DNA of 64,000 nucleotides from Phlegmacium glaucopus (GCA_015039465.1 MU130695.1:159603-223602), one strand, 5' to 3'. Shown: positions 22,801 through 33,660, counted from the first letter of the stretch. A program made the numbers and translations. The notes: generated by a model not told the origin, from the letters alone.

Positions 22801-24541
22801 ATCTGCCTTGACTCTAGCTTACTTTACTCTTTTGACAGAAAGTAAGTGCAAGACCATCTTGATCTGCCTTGACTCTAGCTTACTCTTTTGACAGAAAGTA
22901 AGTGCAAGACCATCTTGATCTGGCTCTAGCTTACTTTTTTGACAGTTGGTAAGTGCAAGACCATTTTGATCTGCTTTGACTCTAGCTTACTCTTTTGACA
23001 GGATGTAAGTGCAAGACCATCTTGATCTGCCTTGACTCTAGCTTACTCTTTTGACAGAAAGTAAGTGCAAGACCATCTTGATCTGCCTTGATTCTAGCTT
23101 ACTCTTTTGACAGGAAGTAAGTGCAAGATCATCTTGATCTGCCTTGACTCTGGCTTACTTGTTTGACAGTTTGTAAGTGCAAGACCATGTTGCTCTGCCT
23201 TGACTGTAGCTTACTCTTTGGACAGAGGGTAAGTGAAAGACCATCTTGATCTGCCTTGACTCTAGTTCATTCTTTTGACAGAAAGTAAGTGCAAGACCCT
23301 CTTGATCTGCCTTGATTATAGCTTACTCTTTTGACAGGAAGTAAGTGCAAGACCATCTTGATCTGTCTTTGACTCTAGCTTACTCTTCTAACAGTTTGTA
23401 AGTGCAAGACTATCTTTATTTGCCTTGACTCTAACTTACTCTTTTGACAGGATGTAAGTGCAAGACCATCTTGATCTGCCTTGACTCTAGCTCACTCCTT
23501 TGACAGTCTGTAAGTGCAAGATCATCTTGATCTGCCTTGACTCTAGCTTACTCTTTGGGCAGGCTGTAAGTGAAAGGCCATCTTGATCTGCCTTGACTCT
23601 AGCTTACTCTTTTGACAGAAAGTAAGTGCAAGACCCTCTTGATCTGCTTTGACTCTAGCTTACCCTTTTCACAGGAGGTAAGTGCAAGCACAGAAGAGTC
23701 TCTATTATTCTGTCACCTTATTTTATTTTTATTTGGACAGTTTGTAGGTGGACCAATGATATCTTCACTTCTGCTTACCTGATTGACTTATCTTTTGGAC
23801 AGCATGTATGTTGACCATTTAATGTTATTTACCAATTGCTCCATGACTTACATTTCTCAATAGCATGTATATGCAATACTTTCTGATCTGTCATTTTTCT
23901 CTGCTTACCTAGTAATATCTTTGCTTATAGATGGTAAGTATCATTACTCTTTACCCTTTTTTTTAATCTCTATAATAACATATCACTTGGTGATTTTTTT
24001 CTGCCTTATTTCTATCTTTGTACTTACTTTTCATCCAGTTTTTATTAATGTCAATGTACAGGCTTCTGTCTCTAAAATTATGTTACCAACTGTGAGTGTT
24101 TGTTTGGAAGCATAGTATCTAAATTTCATCTTACAAATTCTCTTAAGCTTTCCAACCTATCTACCAAATACAACTTAAAAGAAGCCACATACTGTGCAAT
24201 TGGCATGCATCTCATTCAATCTTTTTCCATCCTCTCAATATTCACTTTTACTATTAGTTGCAGCTATTATTGGCCACTTGTCTTTCTTTCTTCATCACCA
24301 ATCGCCAAGTACCAAAAACTCTCTAGCAAGAGCTGCTGAAATGTATCAGCAATCAACTTCTGATGCCTCTGTCAAACAAGCAATTGACAAGATTTTTGAA
24401 CTTGAAAATCTTTTCATAAACATAAACAGTCATGTCAAATACCTTTTGGGTGTTGATAATGTCAATCGTAAATTACTGGTTAAGGAGGCTGTACAGACAG
24501 CATTGAATAATCTGTTGTGTATGGATTCAATTTTTATTTGA
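19855..24541 (+). CDS. P-loop GTPase interrupted by a one-codon-exon array
   Basis: Intron-rich gene for a GTPase-fold protein of a family that is multicopy in mushrooms. Exons with matching phases are 19855-20031, 20088-20120, 20186-20358, 20419-20498, 20554-20742 and 20791-21083. Motifs are the P-loop GRANAGKTT (G1), HDSCGFEAGG (G3, DxxG) and WTKTES at the G4 position. NIEVCIKYAVRR and DWAYIMAIVLRYFPQIV follow. Next come 49 three-base exons at 21186-23933 (separate entry) and a 30-nt exon 24062-24091 (ASVSKIMLPT). The C-terminal exon ends at 24541 and contains ARAAEMYQQSTSDASVKQAI and RKLLVKEAVQTALNN. The join between 24091 and that last exon is not resolved. The family role is unknown to me. 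The array would add about 49 mostly charged and aromatic residues between the G domain and the C-terminal part. Confidence 0.8.
21186..23933 (+). repeat. Tandem array of 49 near-identical introns separated by single-codon exons
   Basis: The unit is about 56 bp: a 53-nt intron (GTAAGTGCAAGACC...CTTGACTCTAGCTTACTCTTTTGACAG, with a CTTAC branch-like motif 12-13 nt before the AG) plus exactly three bases. Start and triplet of each: 21186 CAA, 21248 ATT, 21304 GAA, 21360 TGG, 21415 TAT, 21470 TCT, 21527 TTG, 21583 GGA, 21639 GAA, 21695 TTG, 21751 AGG, 21807 GAA, 21863 AAA, 21919 TAT, 21975 GGG, 22031 TTG, 22095 TAT, 22151 TTG, 22217 AGG, 22273 AGG, 22330 TTG, 22386 GAA, 22442 GAA, 22498 GGG, 22554 AGA, 22610 TTT, 22666 GAA, 22722 GGG, 22778 AGG, 22839 AAA, 22895 AAA, 22946 TTG, 23002 GAT, 23058 AAA, 23114 GAA, 23170 TTT, 23226 AGG, 23282 AAA, 23338 GAA, 23395 TTT, 23451 GAT, 23507 TCT, 23563 GCT, 23619 AAA, 23675 GAG, 23741 TTT, 23803 CAT, 23864 CAT, 23931 ATG. 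Of the 49 following donors, 43 are GTAAGT and all start GT; every acceptor is AG. No triplet is a stop. The first entry is the least certain. Confidence 0.85.
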
Positions 24542-25617
24542 TGAGCAGTACTAATTGGAAACTGTAGCAGGGAAATAAGCCATTGCATACTTAAATCATC
24601 ACACTGTTATGAATGGACCCCTATGTTTCTTTGCCTTTGCCTTTTCCATTTACTCTTCTCCAGTTATCCTTTCTTCATCATATCACCCTTCTGTATTCTC
24701 ACCCTCTTTATTGATTCACCAGTGTACTATATTTACTCCTTGCCCTTTTCCCTTTGTCCTGCCCCAACCCTTTGTGACTCATAGTATCAATATGTATGTT
24801 GAATAAACCAACTGTATGTAATATCAATTATGCCCATCATCCTCCTGTTTCCTATTTATTTTATCTCTTTGTCTCATGATCACCTTGTGTGACTGTTAAC
24901 CGTAGCTCTCCAAGAATGGAGAAGATTTCATGTACTTATACTTGATGCTTCATAGTAACACCTCAGTCTATTTTACCAAGACTGAGGTCAGTACTTATAT
25001 TACCTATCTCAACAACAAAGACTTACAAACAAGTAGTATACTATTGTTCTATAGGTACAGCTTAAACAATATTAGTCTATTTTACCAAGACTGAGTATAC
25101 TATTGTTCTATAATGTACCACAGCCTCAATGACTCACCATTGTGTATATAAGGAGCCATAACCCACAGTAGTTGTCCCTTAGTTTAGACCTTCTGTACCA
25201 CTATGGTTCTAATCTATAACTGCCTTGCTCAAACTTGCCCTTAGTCTTGTAAGGAGATAACAATAGCTTGGATATTATGGATCTTCATTACCTGGTCCAT
25301 TTTGCTCAGTACTGAACATGAGTGCAGGCTTATAGTCGCTGTAACACACACTCTATGCAAAGAACCAAAAACAGAAATATATATATCTTGTGGGCAGTGA
25401 GGAAGAGCTTGTTAGGGGACATTAACTAGAGTGAGTAGCCACTGGTTAACTTAGAGAGGATGAGGTCACCAGTAACCAAGTTTATACTAAGGTGTTGTCT
25501 ACAGACGACACCTGCTACCTTATATACAGGAGGACCTAGGTAACTACCCTGGGTCCTGATAACAATCATATAGTAAGCTATAGAAATAGAACACACGTTC
25601 CATGAGGAATGTGTGAT
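24542..25617. repeat. Solo-LTR-like repeat in otherwise non-coding DNA
   Basis: About 24893-25345 begins TGTTAACCGTAG and ends TATAGTCGCTGTAACA. It resembles 45393-45952 in several blocks (TATATAAGGAGCCATA, TTAGTTTAGACCTT, GCTTATAGTCGCTGTAACA) and so looks like a solo LTR. No flanking duplication is clear. The rest of the interval has no supported gene. Confidence 0.5.
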
Positions 25618-27465
25618 TAGTGTTTGGAAGTCCAGTTGCAGGACTGGAAAGAGACTGTAAAAATACCAGACCAGCAGTCCGGTATAAATCATTGTTTGTG
25701 TTGTTATATAACACCAACCAGAGAGCAGTGGACCAGTCTTCAGGTCAAGAGACTCCCTGTTGTTTGTTTAGGGAAGGTATAACCTTGACTTATAACATAC
25801 TTGAAAGGTGATTGAGGCACAAGAGTAAGGAAGAGGATGAGGATGAAAATGAAAGAGTCTTTTGCAAGACTATAGCAATTGACAGTAAGGGACAGTAACA
25901 GATAAAAGGTTGAAAAAGGTGAACTTGAGGGAGGAATTCACTGGAATTCCACTGAGAAGATGACTGTTGGGGAGTAAGAATGAATTGGGAGAAACTGGGG
26001 GAAACTGCCTATCCTGGTACAAAAGAGCAGTATTTATACCCTAAGGATAAGGCTATGTAGAACAATAAAAAAGAAAGAAGTACGCACTGTCAAAATGAGA
26101 ATGATGAAGAGAGGACAGCTGCAGGAAGAAAAGAACAATGGAAAAGAAGAAGGAACAATAAAAAAAATCTGTAAAGTGTCAAAGTGCGAGAGAAAAGAAG
26201 AGAAGGCAGTGTACACAGTCCAATAGCAAAAATATATCAACTCCATAGGTGTGTGGTCATGTCAAAAATGTGAAAGGTCCTGAGTCAACACTTGAAAGGT
26301 GCAGCCTTGTTCCTGAGAAAATACTACTTGCCCATGATCCCATGTCGCGCAGCCTTGATAACACTTGACACACTGCGAGAATAATCCTCTGCTGCTGATT
26401 CATCTGCAATTCCTGCTTAGTTGTGATCCTCCTGGACTTCCTAAGTTGTCATAAAGAGGGTGGGAAGGCTTCAGGTACCACGTGAATGATAAGATAAGAG
26501 GTAGATAATCGAGGATAGGGGACTGAGTGAGATCCAGGAGTGAGGTATGGCAAGATAGATAGCTGATGGGAAGACTTGTGGGTCCATAGCCACAACAACA
26601 ATGACAAAGCCTTTTACATAATGGGAGATGTAGCTGATGCATCCATAAAGGGGCTGTTCTTGAAATGATGGGCCAAAGATACGATCAAACACAAGCCGAT
26701 GATGGATGCAAATAGTAGATTGATCACTTTGTTGTATCGCTAGCCAAGGAACAAACAGATGGTAGATGTTTAGGAGCATGTCGACAGTGTAAATGATAGA
26801 TAGCATAGTGTGAGACATTGAGAATATGATGAGCGATGAGGGATGATAACATTGAATGAATGATTTGTTGACCAGGAATGCGATTCAGGGCTGCTTCCAA
26901 AATAGGTAAGTGAATTCAAAGTCCGCTTATTTTCATGATGGCAACTTTTAAGCTTTCTTCTCATGCTACCAATCAATCAGTATTGGTGCGCGATACCGGT
27001 TTTTTGGTTTTTGAGAAGCAAAGACTGGAAAAAGACCGGTATTCGGCCCTAGGACCGGTCTGAACCGGCAGTTTTGTAGCCCTTATTTTTCCCTTTAAAA
27101 CAACATAAAGACTGTATTTATTGGTCAAATATTCACTGAGAAAAAAATAAAACAGTAAAAATGTACACAAAATAGTAGGAAACAAATAATATCATCATAA
27201 AATTGACAATTACCAATGGAATTTAATGTTCTTGGGCTTATTCTAAAGGTATAGATCACATCTACATATTTGTCTGAGGTTATACATGAAAAAATGACCA
27301 GTATTTGTCAAAAGTCTGGTCCAGGACTGCAAAAAACCGATGTGGACCGGTCCCAATTGGTCCAGTCTGGTCTTTTGACCTTCTAGAAGCTTAGTGGACT
27401 GGTTGCAGTCCTGGTCCTGTCCAAAAATACCAAAAAACCAGACTGGACCGGACTTCCAAACACTA
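25618..27465. mobile_element. hAT-like non-autonomous element (GGTCCAGTC/ACCGGTC word)
   Basis: The termini are TAGTGTTTGGAAGTCC and its complement GGACTTCCAAACACTA, flanked by identical octamers TGTGTGAT (25610-25617 and 27466-27473). Near the ends are many copies of a GACCGGT/ACTGG word. There is no transposase. Eight-base duplications with short TA-starting inverted repeats fit the hAT superfamily. The termini resemble those of 34611-35177. The middle holds AT-rich non-coding DNA. Confidence 0.85.
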
Positions 27466-27571
27466 TGTGTGATAAGTATCTACTTGGAGACACATGTGTG
27501 TAACTACTTACTAATAGATGGTGGGTGGTAATCCCATGAGTCCATGCATATCAGTGTTTGTACACCATCAT

Positions 27572-28008
27572 CACTGCTGGCGCTGGGTGGTGTTTCCCTT
27601 AGAAAAACTTATTTTTAGACATATTTTGTCATTTCCAAGTAATTTTTCTCATGAAAACACAAAAGGTATTTCTGAAGGAAAAATTCTAAAAATACATCAG
27701 GTGTTTCTCATGTGTTCCCTAAAGATAAATCTTATTTTTTTAAAAGGTTTTCCTTTCAGAAACAGCAGGGAAACACCTATTTCACCAATCACTGAGTGGA
27801 ATAGGTGTTTCCCTGCTGTTTCTGAAAGGAAAAGCTTTAAAAAAAATATGATTTATCTTTAGGAAACACATGAGAAGCACCTGATGTATTTTTAGAATTT
27901 TTCCTTCAGAAATACTTTTTGTGTTTTCATGAGAAAAATTATTTAGAAATGACAAAACATGTCTAAAAATAAGTTTTTCTAAGAGAAACACCACCCAGTG
28001 CCATAGTG
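27572..28008. mobile_element. Palindromic foldback element, copy 2
   Basis: Same element as 448-889, with both arms present and the axis near 27785 (TTCACCAATCACTGAGTGGA). A second feature of the copy is a slightly eroded right end (CCATAGTG in place of CCAGCAGTG). Confidence 0.85.
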
Positions 28009-28465
28009 TGAGGGCAAGATGGAGTGTGTAAGCATGCATGTATGTACCTACATAGTGTCCTCTTACAGAGCTCAGCTCCTGGATATCTTTGCTTCTAATT
28101 GTAATTTGTGGAATGAAAGTATATTGTTTTCACCTATCACATCACCTTTTCCACTGTTCTCCTCTTGTGACAACACTGTATTCATGTTTTTAAGTTCATT
28201 CTCAGGTATACTTATCCTCAATGGTTGTAAAATAACTCCAAATCTGCCTGGAAATGCCTGGTGCATAGGAATGAGTATATATATTCAATTAACAGTTGTC
28301 ACCTGGCAGACAGGAAATATTTGTTTGGCAGATTGGAATTTTCAGTTTAACTTTTGGAAATTTGATTGAAATGCTATATAATTTTTAACAAAGTGAAAAA
28401 CAGTGGTCCCCCAAATGTCCCTTTAGCTCTGCTCATCAGCAAATTCAGGAAAATCCTATAGTGTG
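28009..28465. other. Non-coding, no feature recognised
   Basis: No supported gene. A weak open frame overlaps the foldback end. Confidence 0.4.
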
Positions 28466-28567
28466 GAGGTCTTTATGGTCCCCTACCCTTTCTAATTGGA
28501 ATTGTTGGAAAGCCAACTTCCTAATCAAGTAATTAATCACCTGACTTGTAGAGGTCTTTACACTAAG
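28466..28567. mobile_element. Fragment of a GAGGTCTTTA-ended word element
   Basis: GAGGTCTTTATGGTCCCCTA at 28466 matches the inverted right end of the family at 3418-3848 and 42378-42860. It is followed by TTGGAA-type words as in the fragment at 30553. A second end-like GAGGTCTTTACACT lies at about 28552. No paired end or target duplication is visible, so this is a truncated copy. Confidence 0.5.
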
Positions 28568-28611
28568 CCTGATGGACTTGGCTAGGTGTTAAGTTTTAAC
28601 AAAGGGGTATT

Positions 28612-30417
28612 GTCGGAGTAATTCCAGAATGGACAGAACGGAACCGGAACAAGTAACGGAAAGGACTATGGCCTCAGCATATGTGCTGTGCCGCCAACTC
28701 CTATAGTGTCCTTATTTTGGAACTGGAAGAGAAAGGAATAAGATGGTGATGTACCTGCGGTGGGAGCAGACCGCAAGTAGTAACATAGTTTGGAGGGGTT
28801 AATGTAGATTTCCTCAATAGAATTAAAGAGAAGTTCGCGGTATTGAAATATGCAAGAAGAGTAGACCACGAAGATAGCGAGGTTCGCAAACAATAATGTG
28901 GTACACAAAGTAGCTTAACAAATGAGACTATTGACTTAGAATGTTGCTGCAAAGTTTATGGGATCAAAACTCTGGCTGTCTCTTGTTCACCTGGCCTCCT
29001 ACTTGCTACAGGTACTTAATACAAGAGTAATAAACTAACCAGGTGCAGATATGTGAAACAGTAATGTAAAAATTGAGCTAATGCGAAGTCACATGGGCCC
29101 AGTAGTTTGGTAATGAAGGGATAGGAGATAAAGTAAAAATAAAGGTGATGAGTAAGGAGGTCAGTTGAATGACCTCCTGTTTTGAAAGAATGATAAAAAT
29201 ATATATATGGAAAGATGAAAGAAAGTAAATGCAAAACAACACGGACCATGATAAAACCGAGGTCTTTGCTGTGATCCACCAGATCTGATCAGATCTGAGC
29301 AGATTTGGCAGGCATTCTGAGCAGATCTGCTCAGATGGTCAGATCTGAGCAGAATGGAAACTATATACCTCCCTAACCTTAATAAAACCCTAACCAAACC
29401 TTAACCCAAACCTTAACCAAACCTTAACCAAACCTTAACAGAAGTAGCTAGTAGGTCTCTATTTGCTCAGATCCACTTGGATCCACTCAAAATCCAAGCA
29501 GAATCTGAGCAGATCTGAGCAGATCTGAGCAGAACTGGTCAGATATAACAATTCTGATCAGATCTGATCAGATCTGGTGGGGGACAGAAGAGTACTGATA
29601 AAACCAATGCAAAGGATGCACGAAGAGGTAAGGAATGCATATGCGAACCGTGAAAGACTGCGAGATTAGATAGTGGCTGTGTGAAGATGCAGTTGCAAAG
29701 GAGTGAATATGGCTAAGTCCACTGCAGCTAATGAGAGCTGTAGATATGTTGAAGTATGAAGCGCGAAGAGGAATGAGGGTGCTTTGAATAGTTATGAGGG
29801 TCATAGAGGTGATGTGCAAGACATGTGCAAAGAGTAGGCAATATTGTAGGACATGCAAATGATAGTGTGAGGGTTACTGACAACCATGGCTGAGAATGTG
29901 AGTGATAATGGTAACCGTGAGGTATCTGCGAGTGTCTGCAAAGTTGTTAAGTCGCAAAAATAACCTATTTACGAACCTAGAGGTTATATGGATCCTATCA
30001 ATGGAAGCCTCGGTGACTTAGAGGACGAACAAGAGGAGGAAACTAAGTTGATATTCAAAACTGAGCAAAACATACAAGCTTCGAGTACTTAAATAATAAT
30101 AAGGAATAGCAACCAAAATATAAAAGATAAATATAAAGTGCTGCATTCTGCTTCTGGAAGGTCCTGCATTCTTGGGTGAATAATCCAATACTGGTGTGCT
30201 GACTGATAATGGGAAAGTGATGACAAAGATATAGTTGTTATGGTGATGATGAGGGAAACAGGTTTGGAGTAGTGTTGGAAGAGCCGGAATGATATGGAGA
30301 AGTCTTGGAGTTGGATGTAGGAATCTGGATACAAGGGAAAGTACTGGTATGGAGTACAGACTACCAGAAACAGCTCCAATGGAGCCAGACCGGAGTAACA
30401 TATGATGGAATGTAACA
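28612..30417 (-). repeat. LTR-like repeat, long copy with insertions
   Basis: The left part (CAGCCTCAGCATATGTGCTGTG, about 28670) and the right part (about 30010-30417, ending GGAATGTAACA) match 33917-34476 in order and orientation. The copy here contains about 1.3 kb more, including the word-repeat element at 29259-29597. TGTTACATTCC on - as one end suggests an LTR. No internal retroelement genes adjoin it. Confidence 0.5.
29259..29597. mobile_element. Word-repeat foldback element (AGATCTGAGC word)
   Basis: The left end GAGGTCTTTGCTGTGATCCA and right end GGTGGGGGACAGAAGAGTAC match, in inverted orientation, the termini of 3418-3848. The flanking octamers ATAAAACC (29251-29258 and 29598-29605) are identical. 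The arms are repeats of AGATCTGAGC. The centre is a run of CCCTAACC/AACCTTAACC, the complement of the TTAGGG-like centre of the related elements, as expected from the inverted orientation. Confidence 0.85.
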
Positions 30418-30552
30418 CTAGGATTCCTAAGGAATCCTAGGAATCCACCAGTACTGAATTAGGAATGAAGAAATTTCTTATATTATTCCTAGTTCATTTC
30501 TGGTTGAGTCCTGTTCCATTTCCAGTCCAGTTCTGATAAGACCAGGAATGAC

Positions 30553-30710
30553 CAATACTTTACAGTCCCCCACCCTTTCCAATTGGAATTCTTTGGAAAC
30601 ATTTGGAATCCTTGGAATCCTTGGAAGTCCTTGGAATTCCAAATGTTTCCAAGTAATTCCAAATATTTCCAACTTCATTCCAACTGTTTCCAAGTAATTC
30701 CATTGATAAT
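30553..30710. mobile_element. Left-end fragment of a word element (TTCCAAGGA word)
   Basis: CAATACTTTACAGTCCCCCA at 30553 is the family left end. It is followed by repeats of TTGGAATCC/TTCCAAG. No matching right end is found nearby. The sequence before it (30418-30490) contains ATTCCTAGGAATCC words of the same style. Confidence 0.55.
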
Positions 30711-30901
30711 AAAATCACAATGTGATACACACTTTGATACATGTTATATGCGAAATAGTGCAGAATATACAGTAAAATAATGCACCCTATGCTTATGTAA
30801 GGAATGGAAAATCTTTGCACATGGATTACAAACATCACATCATGTGACCTATGTCACTTATCACCTTCTTTGATTTAGTAACCTCAATTGGCCTCTATTA
30901 T

Positions 30902-32424
30902 TGGGGGTGACCAGTGCCCGAGTTACGTGACATCATGTCACACAGGCGTCACGTAGGTGTCACACATGAAATATTGAGACATGGCTCTCATTCCTCACAC
31001 AACATTTAATAGGATGTTTTTAAGTTGAAAATGGTACATAAAGAGTAGTTTGAATCAGAAACAGCAAGTTGAATACAACCAATATATCTCTTTGTGGCCA
31101 TAATGATGATTCCCCTGCTAAATCTGAGTGCTGAGATGTCTACCCTTTATAACTCTCCAGCACCTCAAATATGAGACTTGTTTTGCTGGAATAAATTATT
31201 CTAAATGTTATTATGAACATTTCTATCAGGTTAGAAATTTTATATTTGTCCATTGAGGTCATTATTTAAAGGTATATGCATCATTATCTTATGCTTACAG
31301 TGTGAAATTAAAAATTCTGAGCTGATAGGCATGTTAAGAATCAAAAAATACATATATTATGTCACCAAAACTAGTTGCAAAAGTGCATTGGTGAAATGTT
31401 ATAAGAGCCACTACTTTTTCTGGTGGGCACAGCCACCCCAAAAATGAACATGGCTGTATGCAACACATAGCACCTTTGCTTCATGGCTTAATCTCCTTTC
31501 CTCTCAAACCACCATATATCTGAGCCAAAACTCCATCTCCACATCCATTATCCAACTTCTTTATTGAATAAATACTTCTGTGCCCACCTAAAATGGGCAG
31601 AAAAAGTAGTGGCTCTTATAACATTTCACCAATGCACTTTTGCAACTAGTTTTGGTGACATAATATATGTATTTTTTGATTCTTAACATGCCTATCAGCT
31701 CAGAATTTTTAATTTCACACTGTAAGCATAAGATAATGATGCATATACCTTGAAATAATGACCTCAATGGACAAATATAAAATTTCTAACCTGATAGAAA
31801 TGTTCATAATAACATTTAGAATAATTTATTCCAGCAAAACAAGTCTCATATTTGAGGTGCTGGAGAGTTATAAAGGGTAGACATCTCAGCACTCAGATTT
31901 AGCAGGGGAATCATCATTATGGCCACAAAGAGATATATTGGTTGTATTCAACTTGCAGTTTCTGATTCAAACTACTCTTTATGTACCATTTTCAACTTAA
32001 AAACATCCTATTAAATGTTGTGTGAGGAATGAAAGGCCATGTCTCAACATTTCATATGTGACACCTATGTGATGCCAGTATGACATGGTGCCACATAACT
32101 CAAGTATTGGTCACCCCCCAACTTAAAGGGACAGAAGATATTTCAGAGTCTGGGGAGGAATTTGACTTCTCAGAAGAAGGAAATGAGGATATGGGAGTCA
32201 TGGGATGATGATTAGGTAGTTTATGTCACTTTAACTTAGTTATTTGGACAATAAATTATGATTTTAAAGCTTCTAATATATTTTAACACTTTTTTACACT
32301 AAAAAGAATCAAGGTAAAGCATGCAAAACTGAGTGAGCAACAAAAGATTCACAGTTTGTCACGCTTTTGGCTGTGTGACGTGATGTGACGCTCCCGCGGC
32401 CATAACAGGAGGTGGCCATCCCCA
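30902..32424. mobile_element. Foldback element with TGGGGRTG ends
   Basis: Arms of about 520 bp (30902-31425 and 31595-32124) are near-perfect inverted copies around a spacer of about 170 bp. The left end is TGGGGGTGACCAGTGCCCGA. A further right end, GTGGCCATCCCCA, lies at 32412-32424. With that end, the flanks show the 7-bp duplication CTATTAT (30895-30901 and 32425-32431). GTCACAT/GACATCATGTCACACAG motifs sit inside both ends. Similar motifs occur at 39841-39941, next to a candidate transposase pseudogene. There is no coding capacity of its own. Confidence 0.65.
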
Positions 32425-32439
32425 CTATTATCTGTGGCA

Positions 32440-33660
32440 TACATCAGCAAACTCTGATTTTTAATCATAACATGCCATAATAAATAGGCTAAGCCTATAG
32501 CATCCCATAGTGTGGGAGCGTTGTCTAGTACTATACAGACAGCTGGTGTTGCTCTGTAGTGATGACAGGGGACTACACTGGACTACATAATACTTTGTAG
32601 CTGTAGACTTATATACACACCATATCCAGTTTATGTAAGCTTCATTTTTTTTTCTTATTTCTTTCAAGTTCAACAGCCCAGCCCTAAACCTTTCAACAAT
32701 GTCACCACATCACCACATCACAACAACAAATCACCACTTTCACCTGCCACATCACCTGGGACAATGACAACAATGGATGTGACAATGGTAAACACTCACT
32801 TTGGGTTTTTCTTTTCTTTCTTAGGCCATGGCACTGACAAGGACAACCCCCCTTATTCTTTAATCCTAATAGGCATTACTCTGACAATGGGGAACAGCAA
32901 CAATGAAGACCAACTATGTGCATTTTTTCTTTCTTTTGTAATTCTCTTTATTAACTACAAGCAACTACAAGCACAACCATCTCACCACATTGCTGGCATC
33001 TACCACATTGTATGACCACATAGGATGACCTACCACAACATACAACAGCGTACAATGGCATACAATGGCATATGACAGCATATGGCAGCATATGGCAACA
33101 TACAACAACATACAATGACATACAACAACATATGGCAACATATGGCAACATATGGCAATGTACAACAACATACAGTGACATACAACAACATATGGCAATG
33201 TACAATGATATATGGTGATGTACAATGACATACAGTGATGTACAATGACATACGGCGGCATACAGCAGCATACAACACACAAATGACATACAACAAATAA
33301 TGAACAACATAGTATAATGATTTTTATTTTTATGTGTAATTAGACAAGTACATTGTAGGTAGTTGGACAATATACATAGAGTATTTTTTTTTTCAAGTAC
33401 TTGGCTTTGAGTAGGAGAATGGTTTGAAAAATCACTCAGAAAAAAATAAACCAATACTATTTGAGCAGCAAATTGAGCTCAGTACAGAGTGCTATGGAAT
33501 AACAAGGAGCTATTATGGAGTGCTATGAATTCCCTAGGTGATGCTATGTAGTACTATATAGTGTCTGCTGGACACTACAGAAATAGGGACCCACACTATG
33601 GCACTATGGTGCTATAGAGCGTTACATAATGGTCCATAGCAGGGCCCGGGTTTGCTGATG
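32440..33660. repeat. Word-repeat region with possible CAGCAAAC ends
   Basis: CATCAGCAAAC at 32449 and GTTTGCTGATG at 33650 form short inverted ends. CTATAGCATCCCATAG (about 32490) and TGCTATGGAGTGCTATG words (about 33500-33620) lie near them. There is no convincing target duplication. The middle contains the minisatellite at 33010-33290. Plausibly another non-autonomous element. Confidence 0.4.
33010..33290. repeat. 10-bp minisatellite (CATACAACAA / CATATGGCAA)
   Basis: About 28 tandem copies of a 10-bp unit, CATACAACAA, CATATGGCAA or CATACAATGA. Open frames on - with Cys, Tyr, Met and His repeats are created by the repeat. Confidence 0.9.

Noticed and set aside
21248..23680. CRISPR-like repeat array
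   Set aside because: The repeats are direct and regular, but the variable parts are three bases long and each repeat has GT..AG splice ends inside a eukaryotic gene, so it is not a CRISPR array.
21250..23700. Plain minisatellite in one long intron
   Set aside because: Not excluded without RNA data, but it does not explain the strict three-base gaps, absence of stops and triplet-limited diversity; kept as the alternative in the finding.
28466..30710. Fragments at 28466 and 30553 as two ends of one element
   Set aside because: Both are in the same left-to-right orientation rather than inverted, and the flanking octamers do not match.
32951..33454. Long Cys/Tyr/Met/His-rich open frames on the minus strand
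   Set aside because: They read a 10-bp minisatellite; three frames give related peptides, as expected from a repeat whose length is not a multiple of three.
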